64,000 nucleotides of DNA from Lineus longissimus (lineage: Eukaryota; Nemertea; Pilidiophora; Heteronemertea; Lineidae). The position numbers and the translations under genes are program-made. This document shows positions 34,542 through 45,929 of this stretch, in pieces; position 1 is the stretch's first letter, and the number at the start of each line of letters is the position of its first letter. Location of the stretch: positions 7,030,756-7,094,755 of the forward strand of contig NC_088318.1 of assembly GCF_910592395.1 (NCBI RefSeq). Reading direction: 5' to 3'. Below the pieces are notes generated by a model. The model saw only the letters and a list, made by a program, of their open reading frames with translations. It was not told where the DNA came from and did not search any database.

Positions 34542-34689
34542 CTATAGATTCATGCACTTGATTGGGAACAACGTTTACATGACGTAGTGTTGGCCGTCGT
34601 CACGTCACCATGCATTTTACATTAGTGTAACGTGACGTGACGGGACGTTTTCGTAAACGTTGGTCCCAATCAAGTGCATGGATCTATAG
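34542..34689. mobile_element. Fold-back MITE, copy 3
   Basis: Same family, in the opposite orientation to copy 2 and nearly identical when reversed. The arms contain repeated gtcacgtcac words. Confidence 0.85.
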
Positions 34690-35345
34690 TATACGGAAGC
34701 GTAAGGGTAAGTCTTCAAATATCAAGTCAAGAAAATATCATTGACAGACGAGATATTCATGTTCGTCATGCATGTAATGAGTGATTGATCATTTTTTTCT
34801 TTTTATGCGGGTGGTCAAGTTCCTAGTCGGCCGTCCGGCTGTAATGTGCTTATAAAGGGGCCGTAGCAAAATTAAAGTGAAGCGAAGAGAAACTAAAAAA
34901 ATTTGTTTCTCCTGCAACCCTCTCCCTCCCTGAGAAAGTAAAAACTATCAATTTTTGGGTTCACCTTCCATGGCCTTCATTTTCATACTTGAAAACAAAC
35001 ACTGATACTTTGAGTTGGGTCATTGTGGACGGGTCGTTGAAGGTCTTCATTTGGGAAGGGTGTCGTGTCACATCCTGGATTGGGGAAGACCAAGATCTTG
35101 AGCATCTGCTGATGATTACATGTCGCATCGATGCAGTTTGGAGGCGGACTTTACCTTCTTCATTAGGAGGGGTATCCTGCTACATCTTTGGACAGGGGAA
35201 GAAACGCAATAGACTGATGATGTCTGGGGATCTTGAGAGTGAAGCCTTTTTGGGAAAAAACGAAATGTCTCACTGATTTTTGTTGACCACTCCCCCTCCC
35301 CCTAAACGAATTTAAATAAGTTTGGATACATTTTGGTATAGTTAG
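34690..35345. other. No gene recognised
   Basis: No exon is supported. A cccctccccct tract precedes the inverted repeat that begins at 35346. Confidence 0.35.
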
Positions 35346-35515
35346 CTTGTGGCTTACTGGACTTTGCGCAACGAAACGAAACGAGCGAAATGGGGGAGTG
35401 ACCATTATGTTTAACCCCGGTACGTCAAGTTCGATACATAGTGTCAGTCACCAGTATGGATGTGTTTTCCATTATGAATACGTGTTCTTAAAAATCAAAA
35501 TCATGAATTTCCTTT
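35346..35515 (+). repeat. Left arm of a large inverted repeat
   Basis: ggcttactggactttgcgc to about atcatgaattt matches 36706-36858 in reverse orientation over roughly 160 bp with few differences. Confidence 0.85.
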
Positions 35516-36212
35516 CCATTAGAAGAAAACGATGACGACGTTTCAGTTTAGGAGCCTCAGTTTTGTGGTCCCAATGGCCAAATTAATTGTTGGCTGAAAA
35601 GTCGATTCACCGGTCACAAATGGTCGATAATGACCCCCAAAACTTCAGACCCCCAAAAGGGTAATTATCACGGTCAGCCCACAACAAAATTTCTATGATT
35701 TTACAATCTAACCCCGGGCTGTATTATCTGCCGGAAATTGACTTTCATCGGCAGGTCTGGGAAAAATCTATGGGGCGCTAAACTTGACCAATTCAACTTT
35801 TTAATGCATTAGCAATTTGATAATAAATGTAGTTTGTACCCGTAACCGCTTGAGGTCTGCACTTAAAACTTTGTTTACAAATTCACACCAAATTTCGTTT
35901 CAAAATTATTCTTTGTTTGGCACCAGGGGGCGTAATGCAAAAAAACATGAAACAGACGATACGGCCCTTAGTTTTGTTGATACGAATCGTTTCCTGTATG
36001 GCCATTACAAGCCGTCGTCTGAATATGATGTGAACCTGTTTACCGTGTTTACCGTTCAATGCTGCTCCCTGTGACGCTGTACCGGCAAATGTTCCATGAA
36101 AAAAATGCTGATAATGACTTACGCGGCTTGTTCGCATCGTAAACATAGTGGTACCCGGGTTAACTGTCTTTGCGTTTGGCCTAATTTTACAACGATTACT
36201 CCCCATGTAACC
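35516..36212. other. No gene recognised; interior of the inverted repeat
   Basis: The interior holds a gcaccagggggcgtaa word and no supported exon. Confidence 0.35.
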
Positions 36213-36353
36213 ACGATCTAGGATAGACAGGCTGTGTATTATGAATGGCTCACTGGACTTTGCGCAATATTTCGCCAAAAAAGTATTCTACGCAACGGTC
36301 CCTTGGTGACTTTTCCTATTCATAATACACAGCCTGTCCATCCTAGATCGTAG
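36213..36353. repeat. Fold-back repeat with 34-bp arms
   Basis: acgatctaggatagacaggc and on (36213-36246) pairs with its reverse complement ending near 36353 with one mismatch. The loop, from ggctcactggactttgcgc, is repeated in inverted form at about 36858-36935. Confidence 0.8.
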
Positions 36354-36705
36354 ACATTTGAGCTTCCAAGCTTTGAGAAATAACAGGTCATGTGCGAATT
36401 TGGCATGTAATTCTGGTAATTTACATGAGTACATTTTCAACCCCGAAAAGTGTGAAGTGAAGTTATGCTTTTATTTAGTAAAAATCGGTAGGCATGTCCA
36501 ACAAGACATGTGTCTCAGCTGCCTGGGTGGGTGCGGGTCACCACTCAAAAGTCGTTCTCTGCAATGCATGCAAGCACTGCGTGTGTGTTTGATTTGTGTA
36601 TTTAATGTACGTTACCCTCTCTACTTCAAATGAATGAACCTCATAAGGGTTTGATTAATTTATTGTTGGTCGTACCTTCTTCGATCGAGGTCCGAACAAA
36701 TTCAT

Positions 36706-36858
36706 GATTTTGATTTTTAAAAACACGTATTCATAATGGAAAACACATCCATACTGGTGACTGCCACCATGTATCGAACTTGACGTACCGGGGTAAAACA
36801 TAATGGTTGCTCCCCCATTTCGTTCGTTTCGTTTCGTTGCGCAAAGTCCAGTAAGCCA
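36706..36858 (-). repeat. Right arm of the large inverted repeat
   Basis: This is the reverse copy of 35346-35515. It continues directly into the inverted copy of the 36250-36320 loop. Confidence 0.85.
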
Positions 36859-36938
36859 TTATGAATAGGAAAAGTCACCTCGGGACCGTTGCGTAGAATA
36901 CTTTTTTGGCGAAATATTGTGCAAAGTCCAGTAAGCCA

Positions 36939-37018
36939 ATGTAAAATGCATGGTGTCGTGACGACGGCCAACAATACGTCATGTAACGTTGTTCCCAATC
37001 AAGTGCATGAATCTATAG
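36939..37018. mobile_element. Fold-back MITE, copy 4, half only
   Basis: Only the right half of the ctatagattcatgcac family remains, ending in gtgcatgaatctatag. Its left boundary meets the ccagtaagcca repeat. Confidence 0.75.
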
Positions 37019-37297
37019 ATGTGTCCAGAACATGAGTGGGGAAGCATTCTTGAAGAAAAATAGCTCCAACAAAAAGGAAAAGATTTTTTTTGTGGGAGCT
37101 ATAGCTGTAATTTTTACAGTGATTTTGGATAGGAGGGCACGAAAGAAATAGGGTGTGGACAAGGCCATTGACTGGGGGCCATGAATTACGTTGAGAGGAG
37201 GACATGGGGCATATCACTGTGTTCTTTATATTCTTGTGCATGTTAACTTTTAATTTCATGTCCGATGAACAGAGAGAATGTTTCTAATAAACCTTGA

Positions 37298-37432
37298 TTA
37301 GTCCATGGAGGTATAAATAAGTTCCAGCAAATTCGTACGCATAATAACTGAACTACGGCACTGTGTATAAGTGGATTTCCATTTAATCGGACCACGATTA
37401 AATGGAACGGCCTACCCCTTTAACTTTTAGTA
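37298..37432 (+). repeat. tccatggaggtataaata repeat
   Basis: The sequence (ttccagcaaattcgtacgc, ggatttccatttaatcgga and on) is related in reverse orientation to about 50084-50245. Its first 18 bases match half of the palindrome at 14751. Confidence 0.6.
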
Positions 37433-37908
37433 TGATATCGGATAAACAGAGACAACTTTCCCAATAAAACCTAGCTGTTCAATTTCGAGCTAGTCCATGG
37501 TGGCTGGTATCTTGTCCAATCTCATGAGTACAGCTAGATCAGCTGACTTGAAGCTCATTTCTGTTTGGTTGGAAACATTTGGAAACATGTTGTTAAGTAA
37601 TTGCATTTCAATTTAATTGCAACAAGTGCACACAAATGTTGCTACTTGTGTCGGGAAAAAAATAGACTCTGTGTACACTATGAACCTTTTTGGAACATAC
37701 TCCTGTATCCACTTGTATCACTTGTTTTGTGTGACTTATATCGGAAAATGTTACCAGTGTAGACAGGCCTTTAACCAAATGTCGTTGTCAACAATGAGAT
37801 TTGCTTTGTGCATGACGTTGCGTCATTCATGACATAACTTTGTCTGTAATGCATTTAATGAAGTTTAGCACAGAAAAGGTATCTTGCTGCAAAGCCATCA
37901 ACATTTCT
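37433..37908. other. No gene recognised
   Basis: There is no supported exon and no clear repeat. Confidence 0.35.
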
Positions 37909-38420
37909 GGGGTAGTCTGTACTTTTTGGAAAGTTGGAAAGGTGGAAAGTTGATGACAGGTGGAAAGTTGCATGGAAAGTTTAGTGATATGCAGATGGAA
38001 CGATAAATGTGTTATGAACACTGGGAATCTATTGAAAAATTCTCTATTACGGCAGTAGGCCCTAGCAGTTTTCTTGTCCATCATGTCCACACTTGTGTTG
38101 TCAGATGGTGGTGTCTTATCTGGGAGTCTTGTAAATCACAATAGTACGGGTAGCATTGGTTTCTTAAAGAACATAAGAAGGGAACTTCGCAATTTTGCGG
38201 GTGGACCAAAGGGGGAATGTTGGATTTCGATTCTATGAGACACTAAAAGTAGCCATGCCAGCTACGATCACGGAATTTATGTTTGACCATTCTCTTTATT
38301 CTTTGTGATGTAAAGAATGTTCGAAAATCCATTTGAAATACACTTTATTGTACAATTCGATAGATTCCGAAGTATTCAAACTTTCCGGAATTCCAACTTT
38401 CTGGAAAGTACAGACTACCC
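37909..38420. mobile_element. TIR element, about 510 bp
   Basis: ggggtagtctgtactttt-ggaaagttgg at the left pairs with the reverse of ccaactttctggaaagtac and agactaccc at the right (28-30 bp, few mismatches). The interior repeats ggaaagttg words. No protein is encoded. Confidence 0.65.
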
Positions 38421-38833
38421 TTTTCTGGTGCGATTGTAGTCGAAGGAAAGTTAAAAAATGGATAGAAACGCTTGGCAAGTAGGAAATATTATCATTGAAT
38501 GTCCATTCAGGACATACAAAATGATTTGAGGTGAGCTAGGTTTTTCAAAATTGAAATATTTTGAACAATATCTCAGGATCTTGGACGAAACTATGAGGAC
38601 CATAAGGGGCAATCGGTAGGCGATCTGTAAACATTGCCTTATAAGGAAATGGTGCAAAAGTTGGCACGCAGCCAAAATTAAGTTGCCACACCGGTGAAAT
38701 TAATTTGGCACATAGTCAAAATTTTGGATCAATGAGAAATCGTTTTATTGAAATATTTTGGCAGTTCAAGATCAGGTGATTTGTTTTAGCGAATGACATT
38801 CCTTGACAGCTTGTTCGTCGTGAAATTGCGCAG
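38421..38833. other. No gene; upstream region of the OB-fold gene
   Basis: No exon is supported. This is the promoter-proximal flank of the gene starting at 38940. Confidence 0.35.
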
Positions 38834-38840
38834 TATAAAG
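38834..38840 (+). promoter_or_regulatory. TATA box of the OB-fold gene
   Basis: tataaag lies 106 bases before the ATG at 38940. The surrounding cagtataaaggctgtggcg resembles the TATA region of the paralogue (59305), which supports both. Confidence 0.6.
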
Positions 38841-38939
38841 GCTGTGGCGAATCTCTTGAAATCAGACAATGTAAAATTCGCCGAGAGCTGATTTGCGGAG
38901 GTTTTTGTTTTACTAGTATTTTGTTGCGGGTCTTTGAAC

Positions 38940-41560
38940 ATGGCGAACGTGCGGAAACTCAAGATACTCAACCAACGAATTCAACGGGGCGGAGGTACTG
39001 GTGCGTCATCGCAAAAGCACCAGCAGCAGCAGCAGTGGTTTTGTGACGTGGTAGTCCACCAAGAAGATGCGACGTTCACGAATGAAAATCTGATCGTCCC
39101 GAACAGTTACATCATGGTAACAAATCCAGTCATTCCAAATGCTGATCAGAAGATTATCCGGCTGCAGAACAGTTCAAAGGTACCGGTATCAGTTACTCTT
39201 ATTATTGTCTTGATTAACCAGTTAACCGCGTAATTAATTTTCTTTAATCGCGATTCCATTGCGGAATTAATTTAGCAAAAATTTTATCAAATTTATTTAA
39301 AAATACTTATGGCTAAATTTGGCAACATTTCTTTGCATTACCAGCTTGATTGAAGATCAAAGAATCATATAAGGGTGTTTAGAACCAAAAATATTGCAGA
39401 TTATCAATTTTTGGGGACTTTTCTCAAAAATTCATGAAAAAATCAAAAATTCTAAGAAAACCCAAAAATTCTGGATGAATAATAAACCTAAAAGTACCAA
39501 AATTGGCTCCAAAAAATTTCATCAAAATCGCACTTCAAATAAAAACACTAGAAGCATTTATATCTCACTGTAAATAGCCTAAATTTCAAATAAAAGTGGG
39601 GGGAAATTTGGCACCAGCGGGTGGCGCCTCACAGCGTCCGACTTGAGAGGCTGACCATGCCTAGTAAAACAATAATTCCCACATGACAAGTGGCGCCGCG
39701 TATTGTTTGAAACCTAAACTAAGCACTGCTGACGATCTTTCGGGGATTCCCCACTTTCCCTGGCAGTGTACCATTGAATTAGTTGAGTAATAAATTTAGG
39801 ACGTAATATTACGTCCTACGTCCTACGCAGTTAACATGTTAAAAGAAATTTCAGTGGCATTGTCAATTCTGGTCAAAATGGTAACAACCAACGATACTCG
39901 TCGAAAACCCTACTTTTGAATTTTTTCATGGCATGGGCCTGGGGACTATGGCAGATTGACTGGACCTGTGGACTAGGTCTACTATGCCTAGCCTGTATCT
40001 TCCACCGAAGAAGCACATGTTTCTTGTACTTAGAGTTAAGACAACTGATGTAATATTTAGACATGGTTCTATACCAGTATTGAATTGTTCAGGTTTATCA
40101 AGGCTTTTGGCCTGGATGCTAGCATATTGTTTTGGTAGAGCAGGTCACTAAGCCCTACTACAATTCACCTGTTTAATTGTTTGAAGCAAGTTCTAATGAA
40201 TTTTTAACTTTTACCTTCCAGATTTATCCAACAGAGGAGTTTCCTTGTGATAATGTTGAAGACAGATTTTACAATTCGGAACTTGTGACTGTTGCTGAAG
40301 CAATGCAGTCGCCCAAGAAACGTCGCCTGAGCATAAGTGGTACTGTTGAAAATGTGAGTAAAAAAATGCACTGTTTTTGTGAAAGGAATGTATAGATGGA
40401 GCTAATGAAGCATGTCACTTGAAGTTGGAGTGAAATCATTGCCAATTAATTGGGTAGTTGTTCATTTCCCATTTTAACATACTAGTAAATGGGTGGCTAG
40501 CAGAAAATCTGCTTCTGAAATAGAATACAGGTAGGCTATAGCAAGTAGGTTGCATGTCTTTGGCAACACCACGTCATCTACAGTTCATGTCTTGATGAAA
40601 GTGCAGGTTCATCAACAGGTCAGGAAAGAGCAACTAGAACTAGAATTTTGTTTTTGCACTAAAACAATAACATGCATGAAAAGCAGAAGCATAAACTTTG
40701 ATGTTATAGGTATGTACTTTATGATAAGTTTATTTACTATTCAGGTATCGCCTCGGAAAGTCGGAATCAACTGGTCCAGGCGTGATGTCACCATTGCTGA
40801 TCAGACAGGGAGTGTGGTTTGCAAGTTGTGGAATACGTTTGACACCTTGCTGGATGAAAGTAACCGAAGTGGAGAAGTTCGCCTGAATAATCTCGAGGTC
40901 GACAAGTGGGGTCAAGACACCTCATTAAAAACAACTCAGGAAACTGAATTGCAGGCAAGTTTGTAATGTTTGTCAGGATATGAATCAAGCACTTGTCACA
41001 AAAGTAAGAGATATGTCATTCATTTCAAACTTGTGAATGAAAATTTATTTGAGTTAATTCCAAGAGTTCCAGTAGAGTAACTTTGTCTTCAGTAAATGAA
41101 GCAATACCAAACATGATCAATGGCAATTCGAAAGTAATGAAGTTCAAATCAGACGGTCACTGGCCAAGTGATGTAGAGTTTTCGTCCAGTAAAGTTGTAT
41201 GGTCTCTTTAGAGGTTTTTAATGAATAATTTGTAATGATTTACCGCTAATTCATGGAAGGTGGTTTTTTATCCAAAGTTAAAAAATGGTCTTGGAAATTA
41301 CTTTTTATGTAGCATTGCTCATAAATGTACATGTACTTCGCTAAACATTGTCTTCCAATTTTCAGGCAGTTTCAAACACAGAGCAGAACGTTCTGGTTGA
41401 GGTTCTTGCTCAACATGGTCAGCAACTGTTGTTGGTGAAGCCTGGCAGTGACGATGCTGAGGAAGTGAATGTGGATTTGGACGTTGATATTCCGGACTTC
41501 TATTTTCCAGCTGTAGCAACTGTCGATATCAATAATGGTATCATATCCGCATTTCACTAG
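38940..41560 (+). CDS. Four-exon OB-fold (RPA-like) protein, gene A
   Basis: Exons are 38940-39179, 40222-40353, 40745-40954 and 41366-41560, all joined in phase 0, giving 258 residues. The third intron (40955-41365) starts with GC in a perfect CAG/GCAAGT context, so it is a GC-AG intron. Exon 1 has a short Gln run and ends LQNSSK. Exon 2 reads IYPTEEFP and MQSPKKRRLSISGTVEN. Exon 3 carries the OB-fold-like core RRDVTIADQTGSVVCKLWNT and DKWGQDTSLKTT, resembling single-strand DNA-binding domains of RPA1. Exon 4 ends with an acidic LDVDIPDFYFPAV tail. A second gene with the same first two exons lies at 59398. A nucleic-acid-binding role is inferred. RPA-like genes are known as Helitron cargo in some lineages, but here the gene has introns and opposite strand, so a host gene is equally likely. 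Confidence 0.7.
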
Positions 41561-41783
41561 GTCCTGTGTGGTGACCTGTCCACTGATTGTTTTTATGACT
41601 ACTTTAGTATATTAGGGTCATTTGTTTGAATCAAGATTGTGAATCTATCTTCTGTAATCCAAATTCAAGACTTTGTTAATTGAATGTAACGAAGCTGGAC
41701 AAGTAATTTCAATCAGTTTTGTTTGCTGTACTGTTGGTCATCAGGTGACAATGTTCATGTTCTAAGTCCTTGTTCAATTAGTC

Positions 41784-42085
41784 GCTAACTGTTGTTGATC
41801 AAGCCTGGCAGTCACATTGCTCAGTTAGATGGTAAGTCTGTATGGAAGCAGATGTTGTAATTCCAAACATGGTCTTTGAGCTGTACTGTGGCATTATTGC
41901 TGCATTTCATTGGGTTTAATGTGGTGACCTGTCTACTGGTTGTTTTTATGACTGCTTTAGTGTAAGTGTCATTTGTTGAAACAAGATTGTGCATCTACCT
42001 TCTGTAACCAAAAGTCAAGACTTTGTTAGCTGGACAAGTAATTTCAATCAGTTTGTTGTACTGTTGGTGGTCAAGGGACAATGTA
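41784..42085 (+). pseudogene. Decayed duplicate of exon 4 and 3' UTR of gene A
   Basis: gctaactgttgttgatcaag through gtcaagggacaatg aligns with exon 4 and its 3' flank (41418-41760), about 366 bases downstream. Part of the coding half has been deleted, and the 3' UTR portion is best kept. Confidence 0.75.
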
Positions 42086-42732
42086 AGTCTGAAATTAGCT
42101 GATAGCAATTGTAGAATAGTTTGGGAGCACTAACTTTAGACACGATAATGTTGTTCCTTATTGAGTCGCAGAAACCAGTGTGAACTTTGATGGACAGTGT
42201 AGAACATCAGAGGAGATACTAGTATTTGCACAGTACTGACTAAACTTTGTATCATTTTTGTGCATTTAAAAACACTTCAGTGTGAATATACTTTTATAAA
42301 GGTTGAAACAAAGTTCTGTGTTTCTCGTCTTTTTGTTTACTCGTTCAACTTTTAGAATCTTTGTTCAGTTGAGGATGTTGGAAGTCTTTGAAGAGGCAAC
42401 AGTCTGTTCTGTCTTGGTTGTGACATTGTCGAAGATGGTAGACATTCATACTCCTGTACATGTACAGTATATACATGTAACTAGACCAAGACCAAATAGA
42501 AGTTCGTACAAAATTGACACTTAGTTCATTTGAAAGGAGGTTTATCCCACCTTTTACTTCGGTATCGCTTGGCCAAATTCATTGGACCAGGATCCACCAT
42601 GTCCACGCATGTTCTAAAGAAAGTACAGCACTTGGATTCATTGCAAGGGCTTTTAAATTTTCCTGCTACAGTAAAATGATGCAGTGTAAGTGTACAGGTC
42701 ATTGTAACATCCAAGCTTGAAGACAGTAGTTC
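42086..42732. other. No gene recognised
   Basis: There is no supported exon. This is the downstream flank of gene A. Confidence 0.35.
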
Positions 42733-42990
42733 AGTCTAGGACCTGCATAACATGAAGCACAACATCATCAAAATCGTGGAGACAAGAGCAGTCCAATTTG
42801 TATGGAATTGCACCTGGCACAGTAATGTCACTGCTATGATCGAACTGAAGTGGCCATTGTTTGACAACGCAGAACGGAGACATGTCACAACACAAGGAAC
42901 ATCCAAAAGAAGAAACTGTGAACAACTTGAACAAACACCTGATTCCATTGAGATCCATTTAAGGTCATTTAACCTAGGAAGTTATCTTTG
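42733..42990 (+). pseudogene. Non-LTR retrotransposon RT tail fragment
   Basis: The frame reads KIVETRAVQFVWNC, SNVTAMIELKWPLFDNAERR. This fits the conserved 'RA-xFV ... SVTxML..L.W..L..RR' motif after the RT of many non-LTR elements. Nothing else of the element is nearby. Confidence 0.6.
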
Positions 42991-43271
42991 AGATACTAGT
43001 ACATACCTCTATGATTTAAGACTATTTTGTATGGTACCAGTAATCTAACAATAGTTGGATTTAGAGAACCATTGTTAGTTCTGAATAATGACAGAGACCT
43101 AAAGGCAAACTACGATGTGATAATTATCAATGACATAACGCAGCATTAATATGATAGCAGAGCAAATGCCATTCAGCACACGGCATGTCAAGGGGTGCAT
43201 ATGCCAGACTTTTTCTTGAAGGACCAGTCTTACTAGGCGAACTAGCAGTAACCGACACAGTAAATAGGAAG
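42991..43271. other. No gene; 3' breakpoint flank of the Helentron fragment
   Basis: No feature is supported. The Helentron protein frame ends abruptly here after EIKIWGNCS. Confidence 0.35.
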
Positions 43272-45146
43272 TCATGAGCAATTTCCCCAAATCTTTATTT
43301 CTGGATTAGCCCTTTTCATTCGCTTAGTTAGAAGCTCCTTTTCCTTCATTGCTGGATCAGCTCTTTTCATTTGCTTAGTTAGAAGCTCCTTTTCCTTTAT
43401 TTCTGGATTAGCCCTTTTCATTCGCTTAGTTAGAAGCTCCTTTTCCTTTATTTCTGGATTAGCTCTTTTCATTCGCTTAGTTAGAAGCTCCTTTTCCTTT
43501 ATTTCTGGATTAGCCTTTTTCATTCGCTTGGTTAGAAGCTCCTTTTCCTTTATTTCTGGATCAGCCCTTTTCATTCGCTTAGTTAGAAGCTCCTTTTCCT
43601 TTATTGCTGGATCAGCTCTTTTCATTTGCTTAGTTAGAAGCTCCTTTTCCTTTATTTCTGGATCAGCCCTTTTCATTTGCTTCTGAAGAAGTTCCTTTGC
43701 CTGATAGTCTATATTTTTGCGAAGTTTCTGTTTACTTGGTGTTCCTAGTATTCGTTCCTTTTCTTGGAAGAGTGGATTAGTCCTTTTCATTTGCTTAGTT
43801 AGCAGCTGCTTTTTCTTTATTTCTGGATCAGTCCTTTTCATTCGTTTCTGATGAAGTTCCTTTGCCTCATATTCTTTATTTTTGTGAAGTTTCTGTTTAC
43901 AAAGTGTTCCAAGTAGTCGTTCTGTTTCTTGGTATAATGGATGTGTCCTTGTCATTTGCTTCTGATAAAGTTCCTTGTTCTTATATTCAGTGTTAGTACG
44001 AAGAGAGTGTTTATTTGTCCTATCATTCAATTTTTCATTTGCTTTGTATAACTCATCCTTTCCTTTTCGTTGCATCAGTCTTTTCATGTACTCATTTCTA
44101 GTAAGTTTCTCCTTCTGATCCGTTATGTATGTTGTTAAATTGCAATGGTAATTGTGTGATGTAGAAGTGGCTGGCTGGGGATCATGTTGGCTTGTGGAAG
44201 ATTCATCAGAAATGCCATGTTGTATTGTTGACCTCTTTTCTCCCAGGGCAAATGCTTTTGATGACATTAATTTCAATCTGAAATTTATATTTCTACTATG
44301 GGAATCAAACAACAAATAACGACCGGACACACAAATCAAGGCCACAGCGTTCCCTTGAATGATCAGAATGGAAAGTCCCATTGGGAAAAGTTTCTGAACA
44401 GCATGCCGTAACTGTATACATGGCGTCCCGTCATCATCAAGAAGTAAACTATTTTCAAGTAAAAGCACACTTTTAGTTGCACCAAGTGGTTTTAAACTAA
44501 AGAAATGTTTGTTAGAGAATTCAATATAGGGGTGAATCTGATCTATCGCTATATAGCCAGCGATATTCCATTTCTGATACAACTGATCTCCTTGCAGTAG
44601 AATATCATCTAGATCATTAGATGTCCACGAAAGAGGTGCTTTAACATATGAAAAGGCCAATGCTTTGACACAGTTACAAATACACTGTTTGCCAATGGAC
44701 ACGCCACGAAACCTTGTCACATCACCCTGATGGAAATGACCTTGAACTGCTTTCATTATTGTAAACTGGCAAGGTCCTGGATTACTCTCTACATCACCAG
44801 CCAACTTTAATCTTTCAAAGTTAGCAAATGAATGATGAAGCAGTACATTTTCCAAGATCCAGAATGAAAAATAATATTCACATGTGCTTTGTACAGAAGA
44901 GTAAAAGGTATTCAATATTATGTCGTCAACGGACAAATCAGCACTTCTGGGCTTGTGCTTTACAGTCATTTCATCAAACCAAATGTTGTACCCATAAAGT
45001 TCTGTGACACTGTAAAAATCTTGAACATTGTTTAAGAGAGGAGTCGTATGTTTGCAACCACACTGAGGGGCGTCCTTGTCCTTTTTTGTTATTGCTCTTG
45101 AAAAGAAACAACCCACAGCTGACCGGTACTGTTCAAGAGAGATCAT
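43272..45146 (-). pseudogene. Helentron 5' fragment: 2A-like peptide, C76/OTU-like protease, 17-residue repeats
   Basis: ATG 45146 (MISLEQYRSAVGCFFS) is chosen because the copy at 31708 starts alike. A leader with a QCGC motif ends in LKLAGDVESNPGP; the DVESNPGP part is at 44772-44795 and is a near-canonical 2A ribosome-skipping site. The protease part shows VQGHFHQGD, GKQCICNCV (Cys) and LLFDSHSRN (Asp-x-His). It is fused in one frame to a basic repeat region. There, about eight units of 17 residues (EIKEKELLTKRMKRANP) match the register of the EYKAKELQSKQSVRSNP repeat in the other copy. The frame is intact but stops at IKIWGNCS, so DUF6570, Rep, helicase and endonuclease are missing. The element is truncated. 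The protease name is inferred. Confidence 0.75.
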
Positions 45147-45929
45147 GATGTTGTGGTAATAGAGCAATTTGTGACAGTGTGACAGATGTTATTCAAATTG
45201 TTGTACTTTGCTTGTCTTTAGCAAGATGAAATTTTGTAATCTTTGTTATGTATGGAAAGCACGAATGTAGTAGGCAAACAATCACACAATGTAGTTTTCA
45301 GGAGCAACTGTGGTTGTTGTCAAGGGCAGCGGACTTCAGGACTTGAAGAACTCTCACCAGTATTGTCTGAACAGCAACTGGATTCAAAATCAATAAGGGC
45401 TTATTTTCCTGGAAGTATTACAGACAAACCTTGTGGCACAGTTTTTCTGAATGTAACTACTAGGGATGCGTACAGCCTTCACAGAATGTGCCTGAGGAAC
45501 CTCACTCTGGTGGACCAACTTCAGGACTGACAAGGGCAGGCGTACTTAGTAGACTGAATGAGACAAAGTATTTTCTAGAACCAAGACGAATTCTACTGTT
45601 TTGTCTCAAAATCTAATGCATGCAATCACGGATATGAAGAAAACAGACGAAGAAAAGCACTGTGGTACTTGCTTTTCAGCAATTTATCACTTTAAATCAA
45701 TCAATTACAGTTCAGTCAATTCAGTACGATCTACAACCTACAATGTATAATGTAGCAAATTGTGCAGTGAAAGTGTTGAAGATATAGGAACGAGGTAGAT
45801 GTTTACGATGATAGTTACGAATTGAAGGTTTCAGATGGGAGGAGTTGTTGATAGACAGACAGCACAAGTTTGTTTGATGTATTATGCTAGATAATGTCAA
45901 TTGATGAGATTTAGAGGTAGATGGTATAA
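45147..45929. other. No gene recognised
   Basis: There is no supported exon. The 5' end of the Helentron fragment should lie here but is not recognised. Confidence 0.35.
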
